Below are positions 1 through 6,941 of a DNA stretch of 8,831 bases, in pieces. Made by a program: the position numbers and the translations under genes. Origin of the DNA: an uncultured Limnohabitans sp. (GTDB lineage Bacteria > Pseudomonadota > Gammaproteobacteria > Burkholderiales > Burkholderiaceae_C); NCBI RefSeq assembly GCF_937889215.1, contig NZ_CALBEX010000339.1, forward strand, positions 1 to 8,831, in the 5' to 3' direction. The notes beneath the pieces are model-generated. The model was not told the origin of the DNA. It made no database searches and saw only the letters and a list, made by a program, of their open reading frames with translations. How positions within the stretch are numbered: the first letter of the stretch is position 1; each line of letters begins with the position of its first letter.

Positions 1-894
1 GTGCTCGCGAGCATGGTGTTGTCCATGGTGGCCACCCCCTTCATGATCATGCACAGCGACCGCCTTGTCTTGAAGGTCGTGGCCGGTGAGTGGCTGCAGC
101 AGTCGCTCCAGATGACGAACATCGCGCGCAAATCGATCAACGCCAACAAGCATGTGATCATCTGCGGCTATGGCCGCTGCGGGCAAAACTTGGCCCGCAT
201 GCTCGACAAAGAAAACATCCCCTACATGGCGCTGGACCTTGACCCCGACCGGGTACGCCAAGCCGCCGCGGCAGGCGACTCGGTGGTGTTTGGGGACGCC
301 AGCCGCTTGCAAGCCCTGATGGCGGCAGGCTTGGCCAGGGCCAGTGCCGTGGTCATCACCTACTTGGAAGTGGCCGCCGCCATGAAGGTGCTCGACCATG
401 CCCACAGCCACGCCCCGCAGGTGCCGGTGATTGTGCGCACGCAAGACGACATCGACTTGGAGAAATTGCTGGCGGCCGGTGCCACTGAAGTGGTGCCCGA
501 AGCCATCGAGGGTTCGCTCATGCTGGCCAGCCATGCTCTGGCGCTGGTGGGCGTGCCCATGCGGCGGGTGATCCGCATCGTGCAAGACCAGCGCGATGCA
601 CGCTACAACTTGCTGCGCGGCTATTTCCACGGGGCCGACGACGACACCTTGGACGAGCTCGATCACGAGCGCTTGACCACCGTGGTGATGCCTGTGGCCT
701 CGCCCTGGTTGGGCAAAAAGCTGCAAGACCTCGCCTTCCACGCCATGGGCGTGCGGGCCGTCAACCTGCGCAGGGCCAATGGCCAAACAGAACCCGTGAA
801 CGATGACACCGAGCTGCAGGCCAACGACGCCTGGGTGTTGTCGGGCACATCACAAACCTTGGCCGTGGCCGAAGAAAAACTATTGAGAGGCTGA
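1..894 (+). CDS. KefB-type monovalent cation:proton antiporter, C-terminal part (partial at left edge)
   Basis: This is the C-terminal 297 codons of a CPA2-family antiporter (KefB/KefC or RosB type), an inner-membrane K+(Na+)/H+ exchanger gated by a cytoplasmic RCK domain. The GTG at base 1 is probably an internal valine, because the reading frame is open to the window edge and the roughly 350-residue transmembrane part is missing. Residues 1-19 look like the end of the last membrane helix. Residues 51-165 form a TrkA-N/RCK Rossmann domain with the nucleotide-binding motif GYGRCGQNLA (56-65), an acidic ALDLD at the end of the second strand (77-81), and FGDAS (97-101). Residues about 220-295 fit a TrkA-C domain ending in a 'W-V-L-S-G' strand (278-282). 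The stop lies 3 bp before apt, so the two are probably co-transcribed. The family call is firm. Which ion is carried, and whether glutathione adducts gate it, cannot be seen. Confidence 0.88.
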   Translation: MLASMVLSMVATPFMIMHSDRLVLKVVAGEWLQQSLQMTNIARKSINANKHVIICGYGRCGQNLARMLDKENIPYMALDLDPDRVRQAAAAGDSVVFGDASRLQALMAAGLARASAVVITYLEVAAAMKVLDHAHSHAPQVPVIVRTQDDIDLEKLLAAGATEVVPEAIEGSLMLASHALALVGVPMRRVIRIVQDQRDARYNLLRGYFHGADDDTLDELDHERLTTVVMPVASPWLGKKLQDLAFHAMGVRAVNLRRANGQTEPVNDDTELQANDAWVLSGTSQTLAVAEEKLLRG

Positions 895-897
895 GGC

Positions 898-1452
898 ATG
901 GACGAGCTGAACGTCAACGATTATTTGAAAAGCCACATCCGCACCGTGCCCGACTGGCCAGCCCCGGGCGTGCAGTTTCGCGACATCACACCCTTGCTGC
1001 AAGACCCTCGCGTTTTTCGCGTGCTGATCGACGCTTTTGTGCACCGCTACATGGCCCCCGACTTGCGACCCGACGTGGTGGCTGGCCTGGATGCGCGTGG
1101 TTTTATTTTGGGCTCAGTGGTGGCCTATGAGCTGGGTTTGGGTTTTGTGCCGATCCGCAAGAAAGGCAAGCTGCCCTTCACCACAGTGGAAGAAACCTAC
1201 GAGCTGGAATACGGCAGCGCCACGGTAGAGCTGCACACCGACGCAGTCAAACCCGGCCAGCGGGTGCTGCTGATTGACGACTTGATCGCCACCGGCGGCA
1301 CCATGATGGCGGGCAAGAAACTGCTCGAAAAACTCGGCGCTACCGTGATCGAAGGCGCGGCCATTGTGGACTTGCCAGAGCTGGGCGGCTCAGAGCGCAT
1401 CAAGGCCAGCGGCCTGGAACTGTTCAAGCTCGTGTCTTTTGAAGGACATTGA
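898..1452 (+). CDS. apt: Adenine phosphoribosyltransferase
   Basis: Apt is a cytosolic purine-salvage enzyme that converts adenine and PRPP to AMP and pyrophosphate. The 184-residue product has the usual length of bacterial Apt. The N-terminal block with [12 protein letters not shown] (23-34) is the Apt signature that helps form the adenine pocket. [10 protein letters not shown] (63-72) is the next conserved block, and IRKKGKLP (86-93) is the flexible catalytic loop. [13 protein letters not shown] (123-135) is the type I phosphoribosyltransferase PRPP loop. The ATG at 898 is preceded by purine-rich GAGAGG and GAGG, and the gene starts 3 bp after the antiporter stop, which suggests read-through transcription and possible translational coupling. 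Nothing is missing or unusual. Confidence is high from motif content and length. Confidence 0.96.
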   Translation: MDELNVNDYLKSHIRTVPDWPAPGVQFRDITPLLQDPRVFRVLIDAFVHRYMAPDLRPDVVAGLDARGFILGSVVAYELGLGFVPIRKKGKLPFTTVEETYELEYGSATVELHTDAVKPGQRVLLIDDLIATGGTMMAGKKLLEKLGATVIEGAAIVDLPELGGSERIKASGLELFKLVSFEGH

Positions 1453-1465
1453 GACCGTTTGAATG

Positions 1466-1487
1466 CTGTCACCCCCGGCGCTGACAG
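1466..1487. repeat. Short inverted repeat downstream of apt
   Basis: The arms CTGTCA (1466-1471) and TGACAG (1482-1487) are perfect reverse complements separated by 10 bases. The site is 13 bp after the apt stop and 51 bp before the cupin start. No T-tract follows, so it is not a standard intrinsic terminator. The right arm contains CTGACA, a near match to a -35 hexamer, but no good -10 lies 16-18 bp further on (TTTAAG at 1502-1507 is only 15 bp away). It could be a weak hairpin, an operator, or chance. Confidence 0.25.
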
Positions 1488-1538
1488 GCCTGTCCGTCCG
1501 CTTTAAGCTGGGGTTTTCATCTGATCCAGGACTGTCTC

Positions 1539-2075
1539 ATGAGTTCACCCCACACCCCGTCAGCGGCCGACGACGACCGCGTCCCCTACGCCAAACCTCA
1601 ACCTTGGGGCATGGCTGCTGACATGGTGGTGCACGACGTGCAGACCGAAGACGAGCGCCTGTGGGCTCCGGTGGCACCGGGCATCTGGTCGCGCCCTTTG
1701 CATCTGAATGTGTCGGGTGGTTTTTATGTGCACCTGCTCAAAGTCAAGCGTTCAGGCCTGCTGCAGCGTCACCGCCATTCCGGCATGGTGCATGCCCACG
1801 TACTGCGCGGCAAATGGCTGTACCTGGAACACGACTGGGTGGCCGAAGAAGGCAGCTACGTGTTCGAGCCACCTGGCGAAACCCACACGCTGGTCGTACC
1901 CGACGACTGCCAAGACATGGTGACGATGTTCACCGTGCACGGCGCGCTCATGTATGTCGACACCCAAGGCAACGCCACCGGCTACGACGACGTGTTCACC
2001 CGCATCGAGAAGTACCGGGCCCATTTTGAGGCGGTGGGTCTGGGGGCGGATTACGTGAAAAATTTCATGCGCTGA
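1539..2075 (+). CDS. Cupin-fold protein, 2,4'-dihydroxyacetophenone dioxygenase family
   Basis: This is a 178-residue single-domain cupin. A hydrophilic N-terminus (1-35) leads into the barrel. The likely metal ligands are H78 and H80 in QRHRHSG, a glutamate in YLEHDW (E97), and H116 in PPGETHTL; H85 and H87 are further histidines in the same strand. The PPGE-x-H-T-L block (111-118) is typical of cupin motif 2. The arrangement and length resemble the family named after 2,4'-dihydroxyacetophenone dioxygenase, a non-haem iron enzyme that cleaves the C-C bond between a keto and a hydroxymethyl carbon. Many relatives are annotated by similarity only, so the true substrate here is unknown. An AGGA lies 8 bases before the ATG. 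The gene stands alone between apt and a convergent minus-strand unit, and no neighbour points to an aromatic degradation pathway. Family call fairly firm, function open. Confidence 0.8.
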   Translation: MSSPHTPSAADDDRVPYAKPQPWGMAADMVVHDVQTEDERLWAPVAPGIWSRPLHLNVSGGFYVHLLKVKRSGLLQRHRHSGMVHAHVLRGKWLYLEHDWVAEEGSYVFEPPGETHTLVVPDDCQDMVTMFTVHGALMYVDTQGNATGYDDVFTRIEKYRAHFEAVGLGADYVKNFMR

Positions 2076-2089
2076 GCGCCGTTCGAATG

Positions 2090-2122
2090 CCAAAGCGCCC
2101 CTGACGCCAGCAAGCGCTTGGG
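2090..2122. terminator. Possible hairpin between convergent genes (weak)
   Basis: CCAAAGCGC (2090-2098) can pair with GCGCTTGG (2114-2121) apart from one bulged A. A smaller CTG...CAG pair lies inside it (2101-2110). The site is 15 bp after the cupin stop, and the convergent SDR remnant ends at 2124, which is where a shared terminator would be expected. There is no T-tract on either strand, so this is a structural guess only. Confidence 0.25.
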
Positions 2123-2123
2123 C

Positions 2124-2397
2124 TCAGCTTAGCACCATGCCGCCATCGAGGTGAATCGACTGGCCTGTCATGCCTCTGGACTCGTGCGAGCCCAAGTACA
2201 TCGCCAGGCTGGCGATTTCAGAGGGGTCCAGCACTCGGCCCAAAGGCACGCGGGGCAAATGGCGTTGACCGTGACTTGGTAGGGACTTGCCTCTAAGGCC
2301 ACACAGCGCGTCAGGCCCACCACGGCGTGCTTGCTGACGTTGTAGGCGCTTTGGTTGCGTGAGCCCCATTTACTTGATCTTCGAGGCGTTTGGACAT
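2124..2397 (-). pseudogene. Short-chain dehydrogenase/reductase (SDR) pseudogene with two internal deletions
   Basis: This is a broken NAD(P)-dependent SDR oxidoreductase gene (intact members are about 250 residues). Three pieces are recognisable in three different frames. (a) A start at 2397 reads MSKRLEDQV, the typical N-terminus before the first strand. (b) From about 2368 the frame reads WGSRNQSAYNVSKHAVVG, with the catalytic YxxxK, and continues LTRCVALEAS...VNAICP; this is the helix and strand after the active site. (c) From about 2250 the third frame reads VPLGRVLDPSEIASLAMYLG and ends TGQSIHLDGGMVLS, the classical SDR C-terminus. Missing are the TGxxxGxG cofactor loop and catalytic serine region (roughly 130 residues, lost at about 2368-2371) and the substrate loop after NAICP (roughly 30-45 residues, lost at about 2250-2256). 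The gene lies 22 bp behind the desaturase on the same strand, so it was probably its operon partner. It cannot make a working enzyme. Confidence 0.85.
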
Positions 2398-2400
2398 GTG

Positions 2401-2407
2401 CTTCCTT
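2401..2407 (-). promoter_or_regulatory. Ribosome binding site of the SDR remnant
   Basis: On the minus strand AAGGAAG precedes the ATG at 2397 with ordinary spacing. It is a good Shine-Dalgarno match that has outlived the gene it served, and it fixes where the ancestral SDR started. It lies in the 22-bp gap after the desaturase stop. Confidence 0.6.
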
Positions 2408-2419
2408 GGGGTCAACCGT

Positions 2420-3424
2420 TCAAATGAGCGCGCTGCGCTTTCGCGTGTCTTGGGGCACGCCACGACTGGGATCGTCATGCGCTTGAGATACGGCTTTGCG
2501 TAAAACCTCGGTGTAACCACCAGCCAGCTCCATGCGAGGGCCAAAGCCTTGTTCGATCAAGATGCGGTGCGCCGCAGGCAGCTTCCAGCAGGGCGTGAAC
2601 ACAAACAGGTGGTGCTCCAGGTGGTAGTTGACCCAGTATGGTGCCAGCACCATGCGCATCCCCCAGTTGGCCAGCGTGGTGCGGGTGTTGCGCAAGCGGT
2701 CATCGTTGTTGCCCACCACCGCGTGTTCGGCAATGTTGCGGATACGGCTGATGACTTGGTACCAGGTCAGCAAAGGCAGCAACCACAAAGCGAAGTAAGC
2801 CCACCACACACCGGCCGCGGTCGTGCCAGCGAAGACCAGCAGATTGGTCAGCGCGAAATATTTTTCAGCTTGAAACAGCTTTTTCCAGCGTTGCAGGCGA
2901 CTGGGGTCGTTCCCCATTTCAATGCGAAAGGTTTCCATGCGCCGCTGGTAACCGGTGATGCCCAGAATGTCGCGCCGCATTTTGCGCCAAAAGCTTTGTT
3001 TCGTGATCGGGAAAGGGGCCGACAAAATCAGGTCGGGATCTTCGGCTTGCTGCGTATGGCGGTGGTGGCTCAGGTGGTAGGGGCGGTACAGCGTGAGGCT
3101 TGCGCCGACGGGCCAGCCACACAAATAAGCACCCACGGTGTCGTTGAGTCGGGCATTTTTGAACAGGGCGCGGTGCGCCGCATCGTGCATCAAAATCGCC
3201 AAGCCCAGCTGCCGCCCGCCAATGACAACCACGGCGACGATGAAGCTCAAGGGGTTGGGCCAAGCAACGAAAAACGCCATGGCCAGTGCGATCACGCCCC
3301 AAGCGTGCAACACCAAATACGCGCCCATCCAGTCCGAGCGCTCACGCAAATGCGCGTCTTGTTCGGGGTTGAGTTGGGGCTGGGTGTCGGTGGTCATGGC
3401 AAGGGCACGGGGCAAAGGCACCAT
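2420..3424 (-). CDS. Membrane fatty acid desaturase family protein
   Basis: This is an integral-membrane di-iron desaturase/hydroxylase that would introduce a double bond (or hydroxyl) into an acyl chain at the inner membrane. The protein has 334 residues from the ATG at 3424. The three histidine boxes are present: HDAAH (80-84), HLSHHRH (117-123) and NYHLEHH (266-272). RNIAEHA (229-235) adds a histidine often seen before the third box. Hydrophobic segments lie at about 36-76, 98-112 and 191-222. The start is uncertain. ATG 3424 has a weak CAGG upstream, while an in-frame ATG at 3397 (residue 10) would give MTTDTQPQLN, a more natural soluble N-terminus, with no visible Shine-Dalgarno. The SDR remnant follows after 22 bp, and mnmE ends 82 bp upstream on the same strand. 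The regiospecificity and acyl carrier cannot be inferred. The catalytic histidines look intact, so the gene is probably functional even though its neighbour has decayed. Confidence 0.9.
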   Translation of the reverse strand: MVPLPRALAMTTDTQPQLNPEQDAHLRERSDWMGAYLVLHAWGVIALAMAFFVAWPNPLSFIVAVVVIGGRQLGLAILMHDAAHRALFKNARLNDTVGAYLCGWPVGASLTLYRPYHLSHHRHTQQAEDPDLILSAPFPITKQSFWRKMRRDILGITGYQRRMETFRIEMGNDPSRLQRWKKLFQAEKYFALTNLLVFAGTTAAGVWWAYFALWLLPLLTWYQVISRIRNIAEHAVVGNNDDRLRNTRTTLANWGMRMVLAPYWVNYHLEHHLFVFTPCWKLPAAHRILIEQGFGPRMELAGGYTEVLRKAVSQAHDDPSRGVPQDTRKRSALI

Positions 3425-3450
3425 CTTGTGCCTGTTGGTCTTTTCAAATA

Positions 3451-3464
3451 GTCACAGGCGTGAC
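3451..3464. other. GTCAC/GTGAC palindrome between mnmE and the desaturase
   Basis: GTCAC (3451-3455) and GTGAC (3460-3464) form a perfect 5-bp inverted repeat with a 4-base spacer, located 27 bp upstream of the longer desaturase start and 43 bp after the mnmE stop. It could be a small hairpin at the end of mnmE or an operator for the desaturase. On the minus strand the following bases are TATTTG, too poor a T-tract for a confident terminator. Confidence 0.25.
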
Positions 3465-3506
3465 CTTTTCGGGGCTTTCCCTGAGCGCTTGCGTGTTTTT
3501 ACCGAC

Positions 3507-4919
3507 TCACTTACCGATGCAAAAACTCGAAAAAATCACGCCCAACAAATCGTCGGCGCTGAACTCGCCCGTGATCTCATTGAGCGCGTTCTGGCCCAGC
3601 CGCAGCTCCTCGGCCAGCAGGTCCAGGTTTTGCGCTTGCGCAGCCAGGTGGGCGTCGGCCACTTGCAGGTGCTCGCGCACGCGGTGCAGCGCCTGCACAT
3701 GGCGTTCGCGGGCAATGAACAAGCCCTCGCTGGCTTGCTGCCAACCGGCTTGCTGCAGCAGCTTTTGACGCAGGGCTTGCAGACCTTCACCGGTTCGGGC
3801 TGACAGGGTCAAGCCCACACGTTCAGCTTGGCTCAGGGCGGCATCGGCCTTGTTCCAGACATCGATCACCGCCACGCTGGCAGGCAGCCGGCTTCGCAAG
3901 GCGGTGGCGATGTCTGCGTCGGCCGTGTCGTAATCGGCTTCACCCATGCGCGTCAGGTCGTGCAAAAACAGCACCGCGTCGGCGTTTTCAATCTGACCCC
4001 AAGCGCGGGCAATGCCGATCTGCTCCACCTCGTCCACACCTTCACCTTGGCGCAGCCCGGCGGTGTCGATCACATGCAGCGGCACGCCTTCGATTTGGAT
4101 GGTCTGCTGCACCACATCGCGTGTGGTGCCAGCAATGGGTGTGACGATGGCCAGCTCGGCTCCAGCCAGTGCGTTGAGCAGTGAGCTTTTGCCCGCATTG
4201 GGCTGGCCCGCAATCACGACCTTGATGCCTTCACGCAGCAAAGCGCCTTGTTTGGCTTTGCCCAGCACCGTGTGCAGCGCGGTTTGCAATCGGCTCAATT
4301 GCCCTTGGGCGTCGGCCTTTTGCAAAAAGTCGATTTCTTCTTCCGGGAAATCCAACGTGGCTTCGACCAGCATGCGCAGGTGGATCAAGGCGTCGCGCAG
4401 CACATGGATTTCTTTGGAAAAATCACCCGCCAACGAGCGACTGGCGCTGCGTGCTGCCGCCTCGGTGCTGGCATCAATCAGATCAGCAATGGCTTCGGCC
4501 TGGGCCAAATCAATTTTGTCGTTCAGGAAAGCGCGTTCAGAAAACTCGCCCGGCTGCGCCACGCGCAAACCGGTCAACCGCGGCTGGCCCGTGGACGGGT
4601 CCACTTCCGCAGCCGCTTGCAGGCACCGCGCCACCAACAACTGCAGCACCACCGGACCCCCGTGCGCTTGCAACTCCAGCACGTCTTCACCTGTGAACGA
4701 GTGCGGGGCCACAAAGTGCAGCGCCAGGCCGTGGTCGATGGGGCTGCCATCGGCATCTGCAAAAGGCAGGTAGGTGGCTTCACGCGGTCTGAGCGGCCGC
4801 CCGCACAAGGCCTGAATCAACGATGACAAATTTCGACCCGACACCCGCACGATGCCCACGGCACCACGACCGGGGGCTGTGGCGATGGCGGCGATGGGTT
4901 GCTGGTGACGGGCGAGCAT
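3507..4919 (-). CDS. mnmE: tRNA uridine-5-carboxymethylaminomethyl(34) synthesis GTPase MnmE
   Basis: MnmE works with MnmG (GidA) to install the (carboxymethyl)aminomethyl group at wobble uridine 34 of several tRNAs, using a methylene-tetrahydrofolate-derived carbon. The 470 residues match the family length. The N-terminal folate-binding domain (about 5-125) begins with the characteristic [20 protein letters not shown]. The central helical domain contains [20 protein letters not shown] (123-142). The inserted G domain has G1 GQPNAGKS (238-245), G2 GTTRD (264-268), G3 DTAG (285-288), G4 NKAD (356-359) and a G5-like SAR (373-375). The C-terminal CIGK (467-470) carries the invariant cysteine of the CxGK motif. 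All key residues are present. It is the last gene of the rpmH-rnpA-yidD-yidC-mnmE block but sits 40 bp beyond an intrinsic terminator. No Shine-Dalgarno is obvious before the ATG. Confidence 0.98.
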   Translation of the reverse strand: MLARHQQPIAAIATAPGRGAVGIVRVSGRNLSSLIQALCGRPLRPREATYLPFADADGSPIDHGLALHFVAPHSFTGEDVLELQAHGGPVVLQLLVARCLQAAAEVDPSTGQPRLTGLRVAQPGEFSERAFLNDKIDLAQAEAIADLIDASTEAAARSASRSLAGDFSKEIHVLRDALIHLRMLVEATLDFPEEEIDFLQKADAQGQLSRLQTALHTVLGKAKQGALLREGIKVVIAGQPNAGKSSLLNALAGAELAIVTPIAGTTRDVVQQTIQIEGVPLHVIDTAGLRQGEGVDEVEQIGIARAWGQIENADAVLFLHDLTRMGEADYDTADADIATALRSRLPASVAVIDVWNKADAALSQAERVGLTLSARTGEGLQALRQKLLQQAGWQQASEGLFIARERHVQALHRVREHLQVADAHLAAQAQNLDLLAEELRLGQNALNEITGEFSADDLLGVIFSSFCIGK

Positions 4920-4958
4920 GTGAATTCAAATGGCGAAAGCGGGAGGGCTAGGCAGCCC

Positions 4959-4985
4959 AAAAAAAGGCCGCTTGCGCGGCCTTTT
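4959..4985 (-). terminator. Intrinsic terminator after yidC
   Basis: AAAAGGCCGC (4962-4971) pairs perfectly with GCGGCCTTTT (4976-4985) around a 4-base loop. Read on the minus strand, the stem runs into seven consecutive T residues (4965 down to 4959). The hairpin begins 5 bp after the yidC stop. It is a textbook Rho-independent terminator, and it separates yidC from mnmE, which starts 40 bp further on. A second tiny inverted repeat (GGGCT/AGCCC, 4945-4958) follows it. Confidence 0.85.
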
Positions 4986-4989
4986 GCAG

Positions 4990-6669
4990 TTACTTGAACT
5001 TGGGCAGGTTGAACTGCGGCGGCACGCCCATGCGGGTGTTGATGACCCACTGCTGAGCGATAGACAAGATGTTGTTCGTGATCCAGTAGAGCACCAGGCC
5101 TGCCGGGAAAAAGAAGAACATGACCGAGAACACCATGGGCATGAGCCACATCAGTTTGGCTTGCATTGGGTCTGGCGGCGCAGGATTGAGCGCGGTCTGC
5201 AGCAGCGTGGTCAAGGTCATGACCACAGGCAAGATGAAAAAGGGGTCAGGTGCTGACAAGTCATGGATCCAGCCGATCCAGGGCGCATTGCGCATCTCCA
5301 CGCTGGACAACAGCACCCAGTACAAGGCAATGAAGACAGGAATTTGGACCATGATCGGGAAGCAACCGCCCATCGGGTTGACCTTTTCCTCACGGTAGAT
5401 CTTCATCATTTCCTGCTGCATCTGCTGCGGATTGCTTTTCAGACGCTCACGCATTTCCGTGATTTTGGGGTTGATGGCCTTCATTTTGGCCATGCTGGAG
5501 TAAGCCTTGGCGTTGAGCCAATAAAAAGCGATTTTGAGCAAGAGCACCAGCGCCACAATCGACCAGCCCCAGTTTTGCAGCACAGTGTGGATTTGGTCCA
5601 GCAGCCAATACAAGGGCTTGGACAACATGGCCAGCCAACCGTAGTCTTTCACCAGATCCAAGCCTGGCGACAAAGCTTCGAGTACTTTTTCTTCTTGAGG
5701 GCCGCTGTACAACAGGTTGCTGACGGTTTTGGACTGGCCAGGGGCCAGGTCGGCCACCGGGGTGATCATGCCCACGGCATACAAATTGGTGTCAACCTTG
5801 CGCACGAAGTTTTCGCGCTGCACACCCTCGGGCAACAACCAGGCGCTGACAAAATAATGCTGCACCATGGCCACATAGCCATTCATCGAAGTCTTGTCGA
5901 TCTCGGCCTTGTTGTTTTCGATGTCCTTGAAGTCCACCTTGTTGTATTTCTTGGCATCGGTGTAAATGGCCGGGCCAGTGAAGGTGAAGTAGAAAGACGA
6001 TTCACCTTCGGGCTTGTTGCCATCACGCACCAGCTGCAGGTACAGCTGGGGCGACACGGTAGATTGACCGTTGTTCACCACTTCGTGCTTGACGTCGATG
6101 ACATAACTGCCGCGCTTGAGCGTGTAAGTCTTGACTAGCTTGACGCCGTTCATTTCGGCCGATTCAAACCGCAAAGTCAATTCGTTTTGACCGTCTTTCA
6201 GGCTGCGATCGCCGCTGAAGCTCATGCGTGTTTTGTGGTTAGGGAAATCACCCCCGATCAAACCCGTTTGGGACATATAGACACGGCTGCTGCTTTGGTC
6301 CAGCAAGACCATGTTGATCTTAGGGTCAACCATATCCCGGTGCTTCGTGAATTCACTGCGCACAAGTGAGCCGCCTTCGGTGTCAAAGCTGAGCTTGAGC
6401 ACATCGGTTTCCACCTCGATTTTCTCGCGGGGAGCGGTCGAAGCCACAGGCGCGGAAGAGGGCACCTGACCCGGTGTTGCGGTGACGACTGCTGTCGCAG
6501 CAGGCACGACATTGGCGCTGGAAGCAGCAGCCACAGGCGCGGGTGCGCTCACTTCGGGCTTGGGGAAGAACGTGGCTTTGTGGCCGTTGTGCAGCTGCCA
6601 CTGGTCCCACAACAGGACCAGGGAAAAACCAAAAATCACCCAAAGGATGGTGCGACGGATATCGTTCAT
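4990..6669 (-). CDS. yidC: Membrane protein insertase YidC
   Basis: YidC/Oxa1 inserts proteins into the inner membrane, alone or with SecYEG, and helps them fold. The start at 6669 gives MNDIRRTILWVIFGFSLVLL, the usual Gram-negative N-terminal membrane anchor (about 6-22), and a 559-residue protein; the frame is open further upstream but only as a shadow of yidD. An Ala/Pro/Val-rich linker (about 40-80) leads to the large periplasmic domain (about 85-335). The conserved insertase core (about 345-545) has membrane segments near 366-386, 434-456, 475-492 and 505-540, with the cytoplasmic hairpin SMAKMKAINPKITEMRERLK (392-411). K379 stands where E. coli YidC has the groove arginine (R366), a conservative change. 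The ATG overlaps the yidD stop by 4 bp (ATGA). A strong terminator follows 5 bp after the stop. The C-terminus ends PKFK without a long tail. Confidence 0.98.
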   Translation of the reverse strand: MNDIRRTILWVIFGFSLVLLWDQWQLHNGHKATFFPKPEVSAPAPVAAASSANVVPAATAVVTATPGQVPSSAPVASTAPREKIEVETDVLKLSFDTEGGSLVRSEFTKHRDMVDPKINMVLLDQSSSRVYMSQTGLIGGDFPNHKTRMSFSGDRSLKDGQNELTLRFESAEMNGVKLVKTYTLKRGSYVIDVKHEVVNNGQSTVSPQLYLQLVRDGNKPEGESSFYFTFTGPAIYTDAKKYNKVDFKDIENNKAEIDKTSMNGYVAMVQHYFVSAWLLPEGVQRENFVRKVDTNLYAVGMITPVADLAPGQSKTVSNLLYSGPQEEKVLEALSPGLDLVKDYGWLAMLSKPLYWLLDQIHTVLQNWGWSIVALVLLLKIAFYWLNAKAYSSMAKMKAINPKITEMRERLKSNPQQMQQEMMKIYREEKVNPMGGCFPIMVQIPVFIALYWVLLSSVEMRNAPWIGWIHDLSAPDPFFILPVVMTLTTLLQTALNPAPPDPMQAKLMWLMPMVFSVMFFFFPAGLVLYWITNNILSIAQQWVINTRMGVPPQFNLPKFK

Positions 6670-6941
6670 GGGATCTTCTTTGACGAAGTAGGAGATAACA
6701 AAGCAGTGAACAAGCGCGGGGCTTGCGCGGGAACGGGGTCGTGGCCACCCTGACACCAAGGACCACAACGCACCAGACGGTGCACGGTAAGATAACTGCC
6801 TTTGGCCGCGCCATGGCGCTCCAAAGCTTGCAAAGCATAAGCCGAACAACTGGGCTCAAAACGGCAAGAGGAACCCAGCCAAGGACTCAGCAACAAGCGA
6901 TAGCCGCGCACCAAGCCCACCAACAAACGCTGCACGATCAT
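6666..6941 (-). CDS. yidD: Membrane protein insertion efficiency factor YidD
   Basis: YidD is a small membrane-associated protein (91 residues here) that improves YidC-dependent insertion. The family signature is complete: an amphipathic N-terminal helix RLLVGLVRGYRLLLSPWLG (5-23), then SCRFEPSCSAYA (25-36), HGAAKG (43-48), and RLVRCGPWCQGGHDPVP (55-71) with the conserved RCxPW-like and GGxDPVP elements. An extra cysteine sits in PWCQGG. Its start overlaps the rnpA stop by 4 bp and its stop overlaps the yidC start by 4 bp, so translation of rnpA, yidD and yidC is probably coupled. Confidence 0.97.
   Translation of the reverse strand: MIVQRLLVGLVRGYRLLLSPWLGSSCRFEPSCSAYALQALERHGAAKGSYLTVHRLVRCGPWCQGGHDPVPAQAPRLFTALLSPTSSKKIP

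Noticed and set aside
1..3. GTG at base 1 as a true start codon of the antiporter
   Set aside because: The protein would lack its whole transport domain, and the frame is open at the window edge; it is almost certainly an internal valine codon.
2311..2544. A 77-codon minus-strand frame spanning the desaturase end and the SDR start
   Set aside because: It only strings together out-of-frame desaturase codons with the MSKRLEDQV start of the SDR remnant and then hits a stop; it is explained by the pseudogene.
2549..3451. A 300-codon open frame on the plus strand opposite the desaturase
   Set aside because: It is the antisense shadow of a protein with all three histidine boxes. Its translation has no recognisable domain and is rich in R/Q/H/V, as expected for the reverse of a GC-rich gene.
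4012..4826. Two long plus-strand open frames opposite mnmE (253 and 192 codons)
   Set aside because: Both run through the MnmE G domain in reverse; no family features and no ribosome binding site of note.
5263..6138. A 291-codon open frame opposite yidC
   Set aside because: Antisense shadow of yidC, with low-complexity H/Q/V-rich translation and no motif. The yidC reading is unambiguous.
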